Assembly: GCF_902167145.1 (NCBI RefSeq)
Contig: NC_050096.1
Span: 83,386,683-83,450,682 of the forward strand
Length of the DNA: 64,000 nt
From: Zea mays
Taxonomy: Eukaryota; Streptophyta; Magnoliopsida; Poales; Poaceae
Reading direction: 5' to 3'
Positions within the stretch are counted from its first letter, which is position 1; every line of letters starts with the position of its first letter. This document shows positions 47,311 through 56,720 of this stretch, in pieces. The position numbers and the translations under genes were made by a program. The notes below the pieces were generated by a model. It saw nothing but the letters and a program-made list of their open reading frames with translations. It searched no databases and was not told where the DNA came from.

Positions 47311-50218
47311 ATGGCCAGAGTGCGTTCTACCGCCAGGGTTGAGCGTGAGGGGGCGAAACTGAAGCTTCGGAGACTGTTCCCATCTCCGAAGCCATGCAAC
47401 GATCCGGGCTGGTGACTTCGGAAAAGATCCCTAGTGATGATGCAGAACAAGCAGAACAAGCAGAACAAGCAATCGCTGAAGCAGAGGAAGAAGATATTGA
47501 GGAAACTGATCCCGAAGATGATTACCGCATTGCCATGCCAAGCAAGCCCAGCCACTTGGACTTCGGGAAATCTACTGTTTCAAAGGCTGATCTTTCCAAG
47601 ATGGTAAAGTCGGGCTTTTTTAATGAAAATCAGAAGAAGCTATTACGCTTCGGGGGGAAGAGACTACCCCAAAGCCGGAGAAGGATGAAATTGTCATTTT
47701 CAAAAGCTTTCTAAAGGCTGGATTGAGATTCCCCCTACATGGAATTATTGCAGAGGTACTGAAGAGGTTCGGTATCTATTTTCATCAGCTGACCCCTAAC
47801 GCTATCGTTAGGCTTAGCGTTTATATCTGGGCACTCCGAAGCCAAGCAGTGGAACCATTTGCGGACAGCTTTTGCCGAGTTCACGAGCTGCATTATCAGA
47901 CGAAGGCTAGAAAGGATGGATTGCACGACAATTTTGGTTGCTATAACTTCGCCTACCGGAAAACCACAAAGTTTCCTGTAATCAGCTATCGAAGCAAATG
48001 GGCAGCAGGCTGGAAGTCGGAGTGGTTCTATGTCAAGGTTGATGACGACAAGGAGAAGCTTGTGCAAAGTCCACTCGAACTAATCTTCGGAGAAACCCGA
48101 CCTCGCTGTAACATGACACCCGAAGGTCCAACACAACAAGCAATGAATGAATTCAGAATTATTGCAGAGCATATCAGTACAAGGGACCTGGTTCAGGAGT
48201 TTTTGGCTTTCAAAGTTTTTCCCAGTTTGAAAGAATGGGAAATGCCGAAGCTGAAGGGGGAGAAGAAAGAAGGTGAACTTGTACGTTTACCTTACTATTT
48301 CAAGTTTAAGAAATACTTTAAAGCGCCTTGCCAAGAGTGGCTAGACACAATTGAAGTAATGTGTAATGAAATACTTGGCAATTATTCCAAAAAATAAGAT
48401 CAATTAATGACTGCGGCCTTCGGCACCCGTCCGAAGCGAAGACTGAACCGAGTGTTGGACGCCTTGGGTTTTGAATACCCTGACTATGAAAATCTGAACA
48501 AAGGTGCCGGAGGCCAGAAAAGGAAAAGGGTAACCGAAGCCTCAAATGAAGATGAAAAAGAGACACCAAAGAAGAAAATTCCAAAGAAGAGGAAAGCGTC
48601 TTCTCCGAAACGGAAAATATCCGACGAAGAAAAATCCCCCGCATCACCCTCTGCCGCTGACGTTGAGGAAATTCTGAAGGTAATGACTGAATCCTTACCT
48701 GCGAAGCTAAGTCCACTGGGGCCCCAACTGACAAAGTTTTTTCAGAAGGACAAGGAGCCCAAAAAATCGAAGAAAATAATCAAAGCAAAGAGACAAAGAA
48801 TTATCACTGTGACAGAAGTAATTGACAAGACACCGCCAAGAGCTTCAGCTCAGAAAACACCAGCGGCTGCGGAAGGGACAGATATTGAAATTACACCTTC
48901 GGAGGTCGCAGCTGCCGAAGCTGCCTCAGCTGAAGATTTGAACCTGGAGAGCACAATCGAACACATAGACAAAATACTGCTAGACATGGCTGCAGAAGAA
49001 GCTACCACCGCCGCCGAAGAGGCCGCGACCGCAGCGTCGGAGAAAGGGAAAGAAATTGCTGATGAAGCTTCAGAAAACGAAGCCTTCATGTTCCAGAATT
49101 TAGTTGGGGAAAAACTATCAAAAGCTGAAATAGAAGAGCTTAGAGAGTATGCCAAATCCTGCGGATACAAACCTGGAGCACTCCTCTTCGGAGGCGTTGA
49201 TGATGAAAAATTAGATTGTATTCGAGATCAAACCGGAGCCAAAGTTATCGGTACTCTGTCAAAGAGTATCGGTTTTCCGAAGCTGGAGACAGACATCAGC
49301 CGCTACCGACGACAACATATCGTTGGTAGTTTATTTTATTCCAATTTCAAGGTGAACTACTTTTCCCTTAACTTTTATTGTTTCTAATAATGAAAACACG
49401 TCTGACGAAGGTTGATTTCGTGCAGAGTATGCTGTTGAGCAAAGCCTTAAAAATGCAGCAAGATTTTGAAGACAAGAAGCACGAAGTTATAATTGAAAAT
49501 TTGGAAAGCAGAATAAAGGAGCAATCAGATGCTATCGAGAAAAAGAACTTCGAGCTCCAGGCAACCGAAGGTTCATTGGCGGAAGCCGAAGCAAAAATAA
49601 CAGAACTGAACTTGAAGCTTCTTCGCCAATCTGAGCAGTTCGAACGAGAAAAGCAAGACCTTAATGCAAAACTTGAAGCCGAAGCTCAACAAAATTCAGA
49701 TTTGAGAAAACTATTGACGAGCCTTCAAGAAAAATGTTTGGAATTTAGCAACAAATGCATTCAACGATTAAGAAAGATTTTCCACTCAGTTGGAGCCAGC
49801 AGTGAAAAATTCACCCCCTCAGCTGAAGATCTACCGAAGACCTTCGAACATATTGAGAGTGAGATTGACGAGCTCGACGAAGTCATTGCTGGGCACGGTG
49901 ACTTCTGTGCCTGGGTAGCTTCTCGGGGCACTGCTGCAGCTTTCCTAAAAGCTGGCTGCGATCATGGAAAGATTGTCAATAGGCCAAATTTTACTTTATC
50001 ACCATCAATCCTAGATGACATTCCTGATCTCGCACGAAGTATCTCTAATAGATTTGTAAAAATGATATGGACAAAAGGTGGGCGAGAAAAGGCTGGAGAC
50101 GAAGCTCGGAGCCATCTTGAACCAGTAAGAAATCATACCTTGTGCTTACTTCTTCCTTCAAGTTCGATTTTGACTTACAACAACCTTATTCATGTAGGAT
50201 GACGAAGCTGATGATTAA
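47311..50218 (+). pseudogene. Antisense gene of the Tat-lineage element, three exons, 'putative gypsy type transposon'-like domain
   Basis: Transcribed opposite to pol. Proposed exons are 47311-49351, 49426-50124 and 50198-50218, separated by GT-AG introns of 74 and 73 bp that both fall between codons. The protein has an acidic N-terminus (EDIEETDPEDDY), a globular domain (FPLHGIIAEVLKRFGIYFHQ, SKWAAGWKSEWFYVKVDD) resembling the plant 'putative gypsy type transposon' family PF04195, a basic NLS-like KKKIPKKRKASSPKRK, Ala/Glu-rich linkers and a C-terminal coiled coil (49430-49760). It ends DDEADD. In this copy the frame is broken at two G runs (near 47350 and 47650) and by a TAA at 48395. Antisense frames of this kind are known in Tat-lineage elements; their function is not established. 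The domain assignment is from memory. Confidence 0.7.
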
Positions 50219-50664
50219 AAAATGACGCCGAGGCTGAAGCTCCTTGGAGATTAAATAGTAGACTGTAGACAGTTCTTAAGAAACTTTTGAGATAACTTTT
50301 GTAAATGTAACTAAAACTTGTCTTTAATGAATTCTATTCAAACCTTGTAATATATCCTTATCCTTCCAATGGTGTATGGGAAGTGCTTTGATGTGGACGA
50401 AATTTTCTTTTTTGAGCCGAAGGCGAAAAAACACCTTCCCTTCTTTTCGTACGCAGCGAAGCATAGAAAACAAGATTCCCCTCTTTCCGAAGCTCTTTCT
50501 TTCTCTTCCCCCTTTTTTTCTTTTTGCCGAAGCAACCACTTATGCCATGATGATGATTATCCTACATATGCCTGGATGAATGTTTATGAATGCAAATGCT
50601 ATGATGTAATGTGATGTGCAAATGAATGTCCAAACACATATCTGAAGCCATACTTATAGCACTC

Positions 50665-50960
50665 AGCTCTGCATTCCCTTAGGAACGACTTTGGAGCTTC
50701 TTCGCCTTTACTTTTGGCGGAATCAGCGTTGACTTTTCGCTGTAAGCTCTGCATTCCCTTAGGAACGTCTTTGGAGCTTCTTCGCCTTTACTTTTGGCGG
50801 AATCAGCGTTGACTTTTCGCTGTAAGCTCTGCATTCCCTTAGGAACGTCTTTGGAGCTTCTTCGCCTTTACTTTTGGCGGAATCAGCGTTGACTTTTCGC
50901 TGTAAGCTCTGCATTCCCTTAGGAACGTCTTTGGAGCTTCATCACTTTTTACTTTTCGGC
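50665..50960. repeat. 80-bp tandem repeat, about 3.6 copies
   Basis: 'gcattccctt' recurs at 50671, 50751, 50831 and 50911, an exact 80-bp period. The first three units are almost identical ('aggaacg(a/t)ctttggagct') and the fourth diverges after 50945. It lies between the converging ends of the antisense gene (50218) and pol (51116). Internal tandem repeats are typical of Tat-lineage elements. Confidence 0.95.
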
Positions 50961-51115
50961 ACTCGATGGTGCGTTCTCAGCTTTTACATTTACATTCCTT
51001 GGGGGATTTTGCTCTTATAGAACTAAAAAAGGAAATTACATATGATGGCCCCATTAAAAACCTTTCTCCCCCTTCAGAAAGGAAAAGGATGCCATGAATG
51101 AAAAATTACATCGAG

Positions 51116-54100
51116 CTATACATAATATCGCTGAAGCTCATCCGCATTCCAAGATCTAGGAATGTCGTTGCCGTCCATATCCTTCAATCTGTATGAACCG
51201 GGTCTTGACGAAGATGCTACTAAGAAAGGTCCATCCCATTTCAACTGCAACTTGCCCACTGTTTCTGGGTTGGCCACTCTCCGAAGCACCAAGTGTCCTG
51301 GCTCAATATTCTTTAGCCGAACCTTTCTATCTCGCCATTTTATTGTTTCGGCTTGATATTTATTGATGTTCTCCACGGCTTGCAGCCTGATTCCTTCTAA
51401 AGCATCTTTTTCCACAGAATAAGCAGCTTCGGAACCTGATTCTGCCGAAGCTACTACTCTTATTGATCCGGTTTTAGCTTCCTCCGGAGTTATTGCTTCG
51501 TCGCCGAATAATAACTTGAATGGAGTAAAGCCTGTAGACCTTGATGTTGTTGTATTGTGGCTCCACACCACTTTGGTTAACTGATCTGGCCACTTTCCCC
51601 TGGGTTGATTGAAGATTAACTTCATTATTCCTGTCATTATAATGCCATTGGCTCTTTCAACGAGTCCGTTTGACTCCGGATGCCTGACTGATGCAAAATG
51701 GATCTTCGTACCAATTTGATCACAGAAATCCCTGAAAGCTTCGGAGTCAAACTGTGTTCCATTATCCACAGTGATGGCCTTTGGTACCCCGAAACGACAA
51801 ACAATATTCTGCCAGAAAAACTTTTGAATGGTGGCCGAAGTTATTGTGGCTAAAGGCTTTGCCTCAGTCCATTTGGAAAAATATTCCACAGCCACTACAA
51901 CATATCTTAAGTTCCCTTGGGCCGGTGGTAATGGACCCAACAAGTCAAGGCCCCACCTTTGCAATGGCCAGATGGGTTGTATGAGCTGTGTTAAGGACGA
52001 AGGTTGTTTTTGATCTCTTGCACATTTCTGACAACCTTCGCACTTTTGAACTAATTCCGCCGCATCCGAAGCTGCCTTCGGCCAATAAAACCCCTGACGG
52101 AAAACTTTTCCAAGTAACGGCCTAGATCCAATGTGAGATCCACACAGGCCTGCATGTATTTCTTTCATCAACTCTATGCCTTCGGCTCTAGATAAACACT
52201 TGAGTAATGGAGCACAAACTCCATGCTTGTACAACTCCCCTTCTATCATGACATATGGACGAGCTCTTGCCTCTATCCTCCTGTTATAAGTTTCGTCATC
52301 TGAAAGGAATTTACCCTGAAGGTAAGAGATGATCTCAGTTCTCCAGTCTTCACTATAAACAGGAGATATATTGAGGACTGCTCTTTCAAGAAGTTCCACC
52401 GAAGGTGCTTTTATTGTTTCGAAGAACACATCCGAAGGTAAGGGCAGCCCCTGTGCTGCTGACTTAGCTAGCAAATCAGCATGCTCATTTTGTCCTCGAG
52501 GGATATTTTTAACAGAAAATCCTTCGAAGGAAGCTTCAACTCTTCGAACCATATCCAGATATTTTTCAAGCTTCGGATCCTTAGCCTTGCAACTCTTGTC
52601 AATATGACCCGAAACAACCTGGGAATCAGTTTTAAGCATAGCCCTTCTGATTCCCATTGCTTTTAGCTTCCGAAGACCCAAAAGCAGGGCTTCGTACTCG
52701 GCAATGTTATTTGTGCAACTAAAATCAAGTTTTGCCGCATAGCAAGTTTTAACTTTGGAAGGTGAAACCAACACAGCAGCCGCTCTCGCTCCGAAAGTTC
52801 CCCAAGACCCATCACAAAACACTGTCCATGCTTCGGCGTCTTTATTTGTTTCTTCCTCCTGAGCCCCTGGCGTCCAGTCAGCAATGAAGTCAGCTAACGC
52901 CTGGGACTGAATCGAAGATCTATGAACATATTCAATACAAAATTCGTTGAGCTCTGCAGCCCATTTTCCAATCCTTCCAGTAGCTTCTCGGTTCCTCATA
53001 ATATCCTTCAAAGGTTGTGAAGAAGGAACAATTATGTTGTAAGCTTGAAAATAATGCCGAAGCTTCCTGGAGGCCATCAAGACAGCATACAGTACCTTCT
53101 CCAACTCTGTATAATTTTTCTTTGATAAACTAAGAACCTCGGATACAAAATATATTGGGGCCTGCCGCTTAACTTGACCATCAAGCTTCTCCTGGACAAG
53201 CGCTGCACTTACCGCTGAATGCGAAGCTGCCACATATAATAACAAAGGAGCCCCTGGCGTCGGTGGAGTTAATGTTGTTAGATCTATCAAATACTGTTTC
53301 AGCTTTTCAAAGGCCTTCTGCTGAATTGGTCCCCATTGAAAGACTTCGGCTGACTTCAGCACTTCGAAGAATGGTAAGTTTCTCTCTGCAGATCTGGATA
53401 TGAATCTATTGAGAGATGCCAACCTTCCTGTCAATCTTTGAGCCCCCTTTTTTGTAGTTGGTGGCTCCATCCGAAGTATAGCTTCAATTTTACTTGGATT
53501 AGCTTCAATTCCCTTTGTTGAAACCAAGCACCCAAGAAATTTCCCCTTCTTTACTCCGAAGACGCATTTTTTTGGATTCAACTTTAAACCAGCTTGTCTG
53601 AAACTGGCGAAGGTCTCCTGCAAATCAGCAATATGATTCTCCTGTTTTGTGCTTTTTACAATGATGTCATCAACATAAGTTAGCACATTTCTGCCTATCT
53701 GAGACTGGAGAACCTTCGCAGTCATTCTGCTAAAACTTCCTCCAGCGTTTTTGAGCCCCTCAGGCATCCGAAGATAGCAATATGTGCCACTTGGAGTTAT
53801 GAAACTAGTCTTCGGCTCATCTTCCTTCTTCATCCAGATTTGGTGGTAGCCTGAATAACAGTCTAACAGACTCATGAGCTCTGAAGAAGCTGCTGCATCA
53901 ACTAAAGAGTCTATCCTTGGCAATGGGAATTCATCCTTCGGACAAGCCTTGTTAAGATCTGTAAAATCGATACACATTCGCCACTTGCCATTGGCCTTTT
54001 TTACCATAACAGTGTTAGCTAGCCATTCTAGGTACTTTACTTCTCTGATAACTCCTGCACTGAGGAGTCTTTTGACTTCATTACGAGCACCTTCGGCCTT

Positions 54101-55069
54101 ATCATCTGACATTTTCCAAAGCCTCTGCTTTCTGGGCCTGAAGGATGGATCAACATTGAGCGAGTGCTCAATAACATCCCTATTAACTCCACAGAGATCA
54201 TTGGCTGACCATGCAAAAACATCTTTGTTGTGAAACAAAAACCTTATCAAGGTTTTCTCTTGTTCTTCGGATAATTGAGAGCCCAGCAGCACCTTCTGCT
54301 CTGCTATGTCCTCACATAAGAGCATGGGCTTCGGCTGATCTGCTGAAGCTGCTTTCTCCCTTCTGAATTTGTATTGTTCACAAGCTTCAGCTCCATCTAT
54401 GTTATGGATTGCTTTTGAGTCGGTCCAGTTTCCTTCGGTCCTTCTGGCAGCTTCCTGACTTCCATGAATAGCGATGGGTCCTTGATCCGAAGGTATCTTC
54501 ATGCAGAGATAAGCAGGATGAAGAATCGCTTCGAAAGCATTGAGAGTGCCACGACCAATAATTGCATTGTAAGGGTATTCCATATCAACAATGTCAAACA
54601 CAACTTGCTCAGTTCTAGTGTTGTTGATGAACCCGAAGGTCACTGACATGGTGATCTTGCCGAGTGCTACAATCTGTCTTCCTCCGAAGCCACAGAGAGG
54701 ATGTGTAGCATCATGAATCTTATCTTCTGGCTCTTGCATTTGTCTGAAGGCCTTAGCAAATATGATATCAGCTGCACTACCTGTGTCAACCAAGACATTG
54801 TGGACCAGAAATCCTTTGATAACACAAGAGATAACCATGGCATCATTATGTGGGTAATCCTTGAGCTGAAGGTCCTCTTGGGAGAAGGTAATAGGAATGT
54901 GAGACCATCTTGACTTGATGAAGGGTCCTTGCACCCCAACATGCTGTACCCTTCTCTGTGCCTCTTTCTTCTGTTTCTTGTTGGCTGGCTCTGAGGACGA
55001 ACCACCTGTAATCGGGAGCACCAGCTTCGAGTCCGAAGCAGCTCCAGCTTGATCATTGAACGAAGCCAT
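51116..55069 (-). CDS. Tat-lineage pol polyprotein: protease, RT, RNase H, integrase; intact
   Basis: One uninterrupted frame of 1338 codons, reaching back into the LTR. The first ATG gives 1317 residues (MASFNDQAGAASD) and lies 44 nt inside the 5' LTR boundary. Counted from the frame start at 55132: protease DTGS at 116-119; RT with WRMCIDFTDLNKACPK, LLDCYSGYHQI and catalytic YVDD at 486-489; RNase H remnant (YFVSEVLSLSKKNYTELE); a second RNase H (TVFCDGSWGTFGARAA, NNIAEYEALLLG, KTDSQVVSGHI); and integrase with the HHCC finger (GFYWPKAA... KCEGCQKC) and DDE residues in GLDLLGPL, TVDNGTQF and NGLVERANG. All catalytic motifs are present. Gag is missing, so particles would have to come from another element. 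It ends RSWNADELQRYYV, normal for the clade. Confidence 0.93.
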   Translation of the reverse strand: MASFNDQAGAASDSKLVLPITGGSSSEPANKKQKKEAQRRVQHVGVQGPFIKSRWSHIPITFSQEDLQLKDYPHNDAMVISCVIKGFLVHNVLVDTGSAADIIFAKAFRQMQEPEDKIHDATHPLCGFGGRQIVALGKITMSVTFGFINNTRTEQVVFDIVDMEYPYNAIIGRGTLNAFEAILHPAYLCMKIPSDQGPIAIHGSQEAARRTEGNWTDSKAIHNIDGAEACEQYKFRREKAASADQPKPMLLCEDIAEQKVLLGSQLSEEQEKTLIRFLFHNKDVFAWSANDLCGVNRDVIEHSLNVDPSFRPRKQRLWKMSDDKAEGARNEVKRLLSAGVIREVKYLEWLANTVMVKKANGKWRMCIDFTDLNKACPKDEFPLPRIDSLVDAAASSELMSLLDCYSGYHQIWMKKEDEPKTSFITPSGTYCYLRMPEGLKNAGGSFSRMTAKVLQSQIGRNVLTYVDDIIVKSTKQENHIADLQETFASFRQAGLKLNPKKCVFGVKKGKFLGCLVSTKGIEANPSKIEAILRMEPPTTKKGAQRLTGRLASLNRFISRSAERNLPFFEVLKSAEVFQWGPIQQKAFEKLKQYLIDLTTLTPPTPGAPLLLYVAASHSAVSAALVQEKLDGQVKRQAPIYFVSEVLSLSKKNYTELEKVLYAVLMASRKLRHYFQAYNIIVPSSQPLKDIMRNREATGRIGKWAAELNEFCIEYVHRSSIQSQALADFIADWTPGAQEEETNKDAEAWTVFCDGSWGTFGARAAAVLVSPSKVKTCYAAKLDFSCTNNIAEYEALLLGLRKLKAMGIRRAMLKTDSQVVSGHIDKSCKAKDPKLEKYLDMVRRVEASFEGFSVKNIPRGQNEHADLLAKSAAQGLPLPSDVFFETIKAPSVELLERAVLNISPVYSEDWRTEIISYLQGKFLSDDETYNRRIEARARPYVMIEGELYKHGVCAPLLKCLSRAEGIELMKEIHAGLCGSHIGSRPLLGKVFRQGFYWPKAASDAAELVQKCEGCQKCARDQKQPSSLTQLIQPIWPLQRWGLDLLGPLPPAQGNLRYVVVAVEYFSKWTEAKPLATITSATIQKFFWQNIVCRFGVPKAITVDNGTQFDSEAFRDFCDQIGTKIHFASVRHPESNGLVERANGIIMTGIMKLIFNQPRGKWPDQLTKVVWSHNTTTSRSTGFTPFKLLFGDEAITPEEAKTGSIRVVASAESGSEAAYSVEKDALEGIRLQAVENINKYQAETIKWRDRKVRLKNIEPGHLVLRRVANPETVGKLQLKWDGPFLVASSSRPGSYRLKDMDGNDIPRSWNADELQRYYV

Positions 55070-55095
55070 CAGCTCAAAAAGTGGAAGTGAGTTCA

Positions 55096-55112
55096 CCGGA
55101 GGTGGGCGCCAA
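55096..55112 (-). promoter_or_regulatory. Primer binding site of the Tat-lineage element
   Basis: The minus strand reads TTGGCGCCCACCTCCGG immediately after the 5' LTR end at 55113, a PBS type seen in maize Tat-lineage elements. tRNA not assigned. Confidence 0.75.
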
Positions 55113-55699
55113 TGTTGGGGACTTGTTCTCAAATGCTATGAATTAAGAACAAGGCAACATAAAGTGTTAAATGTTAACGACCTTCGTCCACGAAACATTA
55201 TTCCCTTGAGGATAATGGACCTTGGACGAAGGTTGATGAAAGTATAAATTACGAAGCTTAAGTCTTCGTAATAAAATTTCAATAGATATTGTAAGATGCC
55301 ATAAAATAAAAGGTATAAAAAGGGGTAAATAAATCATAGACGAATTATATCATATTTACTTAATATATTGAATCATTGAATACAATAATACCTCTGCCTT
55401 GGCAAAGGTTGGATTCCAGAATATGCTATTGCAATTATCAGGATGCGTGAACAGTAAAGGAATACTGTTCACTATTTATAGGCACAGGACGCAGCCTGTG
55501 AGGAATTACAAGTATGCCCCTTATAAAAGCTTACAACATTGACTCAGACCTTCATGGACTAAAAGGTCATTCTATCTTTAAGTCGGTTTGTAATGCCGAA
55601 GCTTAACGAAGAGGAACCTTCGGCCATCTTATACAAACAGCTTCAGCTGAAAACCGCTTCTTCCTATAAGACCTTCGGCGACGAAGCATAGGCCCAACA
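55113..55699 (-). repeat. 5' LTR of the Tat-lineage element
   Basis: 587 bp, TG...CA ends, ATATG duplication at 55700-55704. Minus-strand TATA TATAAATAGT at 55471-55480, the presumed promoter for pol. Confidence 0.95.
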
Positions 55700-55704
55700 A
55701 TATG

Positions 55705-56713
55705 TATGCAAGAGATTGGGCAAAAATGTTCATTACCTCTCTCCGATGCATATTAATGAGAGAGTCATCAAGGGTCATGACATACGAGGAAACACAGAAA
55801 AGACTGAAGAGAAATTTGAGATATAACACGGGGATGTACGTGTATAGAGTCATGAAGAAGGTCGGGAAAAGTGGTTGTGTCATGACCGCCCACCAGTTCG
55901 GGTAACTAAAATGGATATTGCGAGAGTTCAAATTGATGCTTCGACAACCACTAAGATTTGAAATCTGTATTGTGCAGCGAGGGCATCATGGGCCACTGGA
56001 TTGCATTTCTAATATATCCTCAAGATGGTAGGGCCATTGTACTAGACCCTTTGGATACACCAAAAGAAGGGTGTCAAGAATTTGAAAATGTATTGAGATT
56101 GTAAGTGATGGTACTTGTTGTTCATTTACTCTATACAAAAGTATTCAAATTATCGTTGATGATACTGGTGGTTTTGTTACGTACAAAGCCTACCGCAAGT
56201 ATATGGTCAATCCACAATGCATCGATCAAAGATCCAACAACAAGAAGTTCCTCAAAACACTAAAAGTCTAGCACAACTTCGTGGTACGTTCCAAAGTGCT
56301 ATATACGATGTGTATGCTCTCAATGCATTGCAACTACTGATATGATACAATGTATGACGTATACCGTGCAGTGCTCCAAACAACCTCATGGGTCAGTACT
56401 ATGTGGATTCTACGTCTACGAGTATCTCATAGGTTGCGACAAATTCAGCACCACCTATAGACAGCTGAAGAGGTCACTAAACTGGTGGGAAAAGACAAGA
56501 ATAATCCATGAGACTATCACTAAAACAATTAGGGACATTTGTAAATTTATCATAGACAACTGTGTGCATGAAGGGGCATCGTTCTTGAACAAGGATAGTG
56601 AGTTAGGGATGCTAGAAGAGTACGAGAAGCTCAAAAACTGGACCACCATGCTACACCTTCAGGATTACAAGTTTCCCGATATCTTTTTAGGATTATCATG
56701 TCATGGTAGGTGA
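55705..56713 (+). pseudogene. CACTA gene C-terminus: Ulp1-like (C48) cysteine protease, decayed
   Basis: Continues from 46277. YLSPMHINERVIKGHDIRG leads into GHWIAFLIYPQDGRAIVLD, which carries the catalytic His (GHW) and Asp region (VLDPLD). After an intron near 56105-56190, AYRKYMVNPQCIDQRSNNKK follows, then the catalytic Cys segment HGSVLCGFYVYEYL (near 56395) and a C-terminal helix region ending in a stop at 56711-56713. The His-Asp-Cys set and motif spacing fit Ulp1-type SUMO proteases carried by plant CACTA and some MULE elements. Frameshifts and stops (for example near 55825 and 56270) disable it. Confidence 0.75.
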
Positions 56714-56720
56714 TCGATGT

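Larger units (their letters stand above)
46278..55699 (-). mobile_element. Young Tat-lineage gypsy retrotransposon, gag-less, with antisense gene (9422 bp)
   Basis: Two 587-bp LTRs differ at five positions. The perfect duplication ATATG flanks the element (46273-46277 and 55700-55704). Minus-strand order: 5' LTR (55699-55113), PBS, uninterrupted pol (protease-RT-RNase H-integrase), tandem repeats, a plus-strand gene, polypurine tract, 3' LTR (46864-46278). Extra antisense frames between pol and the 3' LTR are a known property of the Ogre/Tat lineage. No gag is found. By LTR divergence (0.85%) it is the youngest datable insertion here apart from the Del/Tekay-like element. Confidence 0.93.
32390..56720 (+). 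mobile_element. Old CACTA-type transposon remnant, split by four later insertions
   Basis: Protein-coding pieces of one plus-strand gene occur at 32390-32428, 40639-41906, 41982-42223, 46122-46158, 46264-46277 and 55705-56713. Removing each insertion with one copy of its target duplication restores continuity: the reading VYKEKFVQQGREEAMK runs across the copia insertion, and FHDM-x-RILRRKDLNLAQ runs across the solo LTR. The C-terminal half is an Ulp1-like cysteine protease as in plant CACTA elements. Terminal CACTA repeats are not seen at the outer ends, so the full extent is unknown. No transposase (TNP2) domain is visible here. Confidence 0.7.

Noticed and set aside
55113..55132. Pol start at the beginning of the long frame inside the LTR
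   Set aside because: The first codon there is TTG, not ATG, and it lies in the LTR end and PBS. The first ATG is at 55069.
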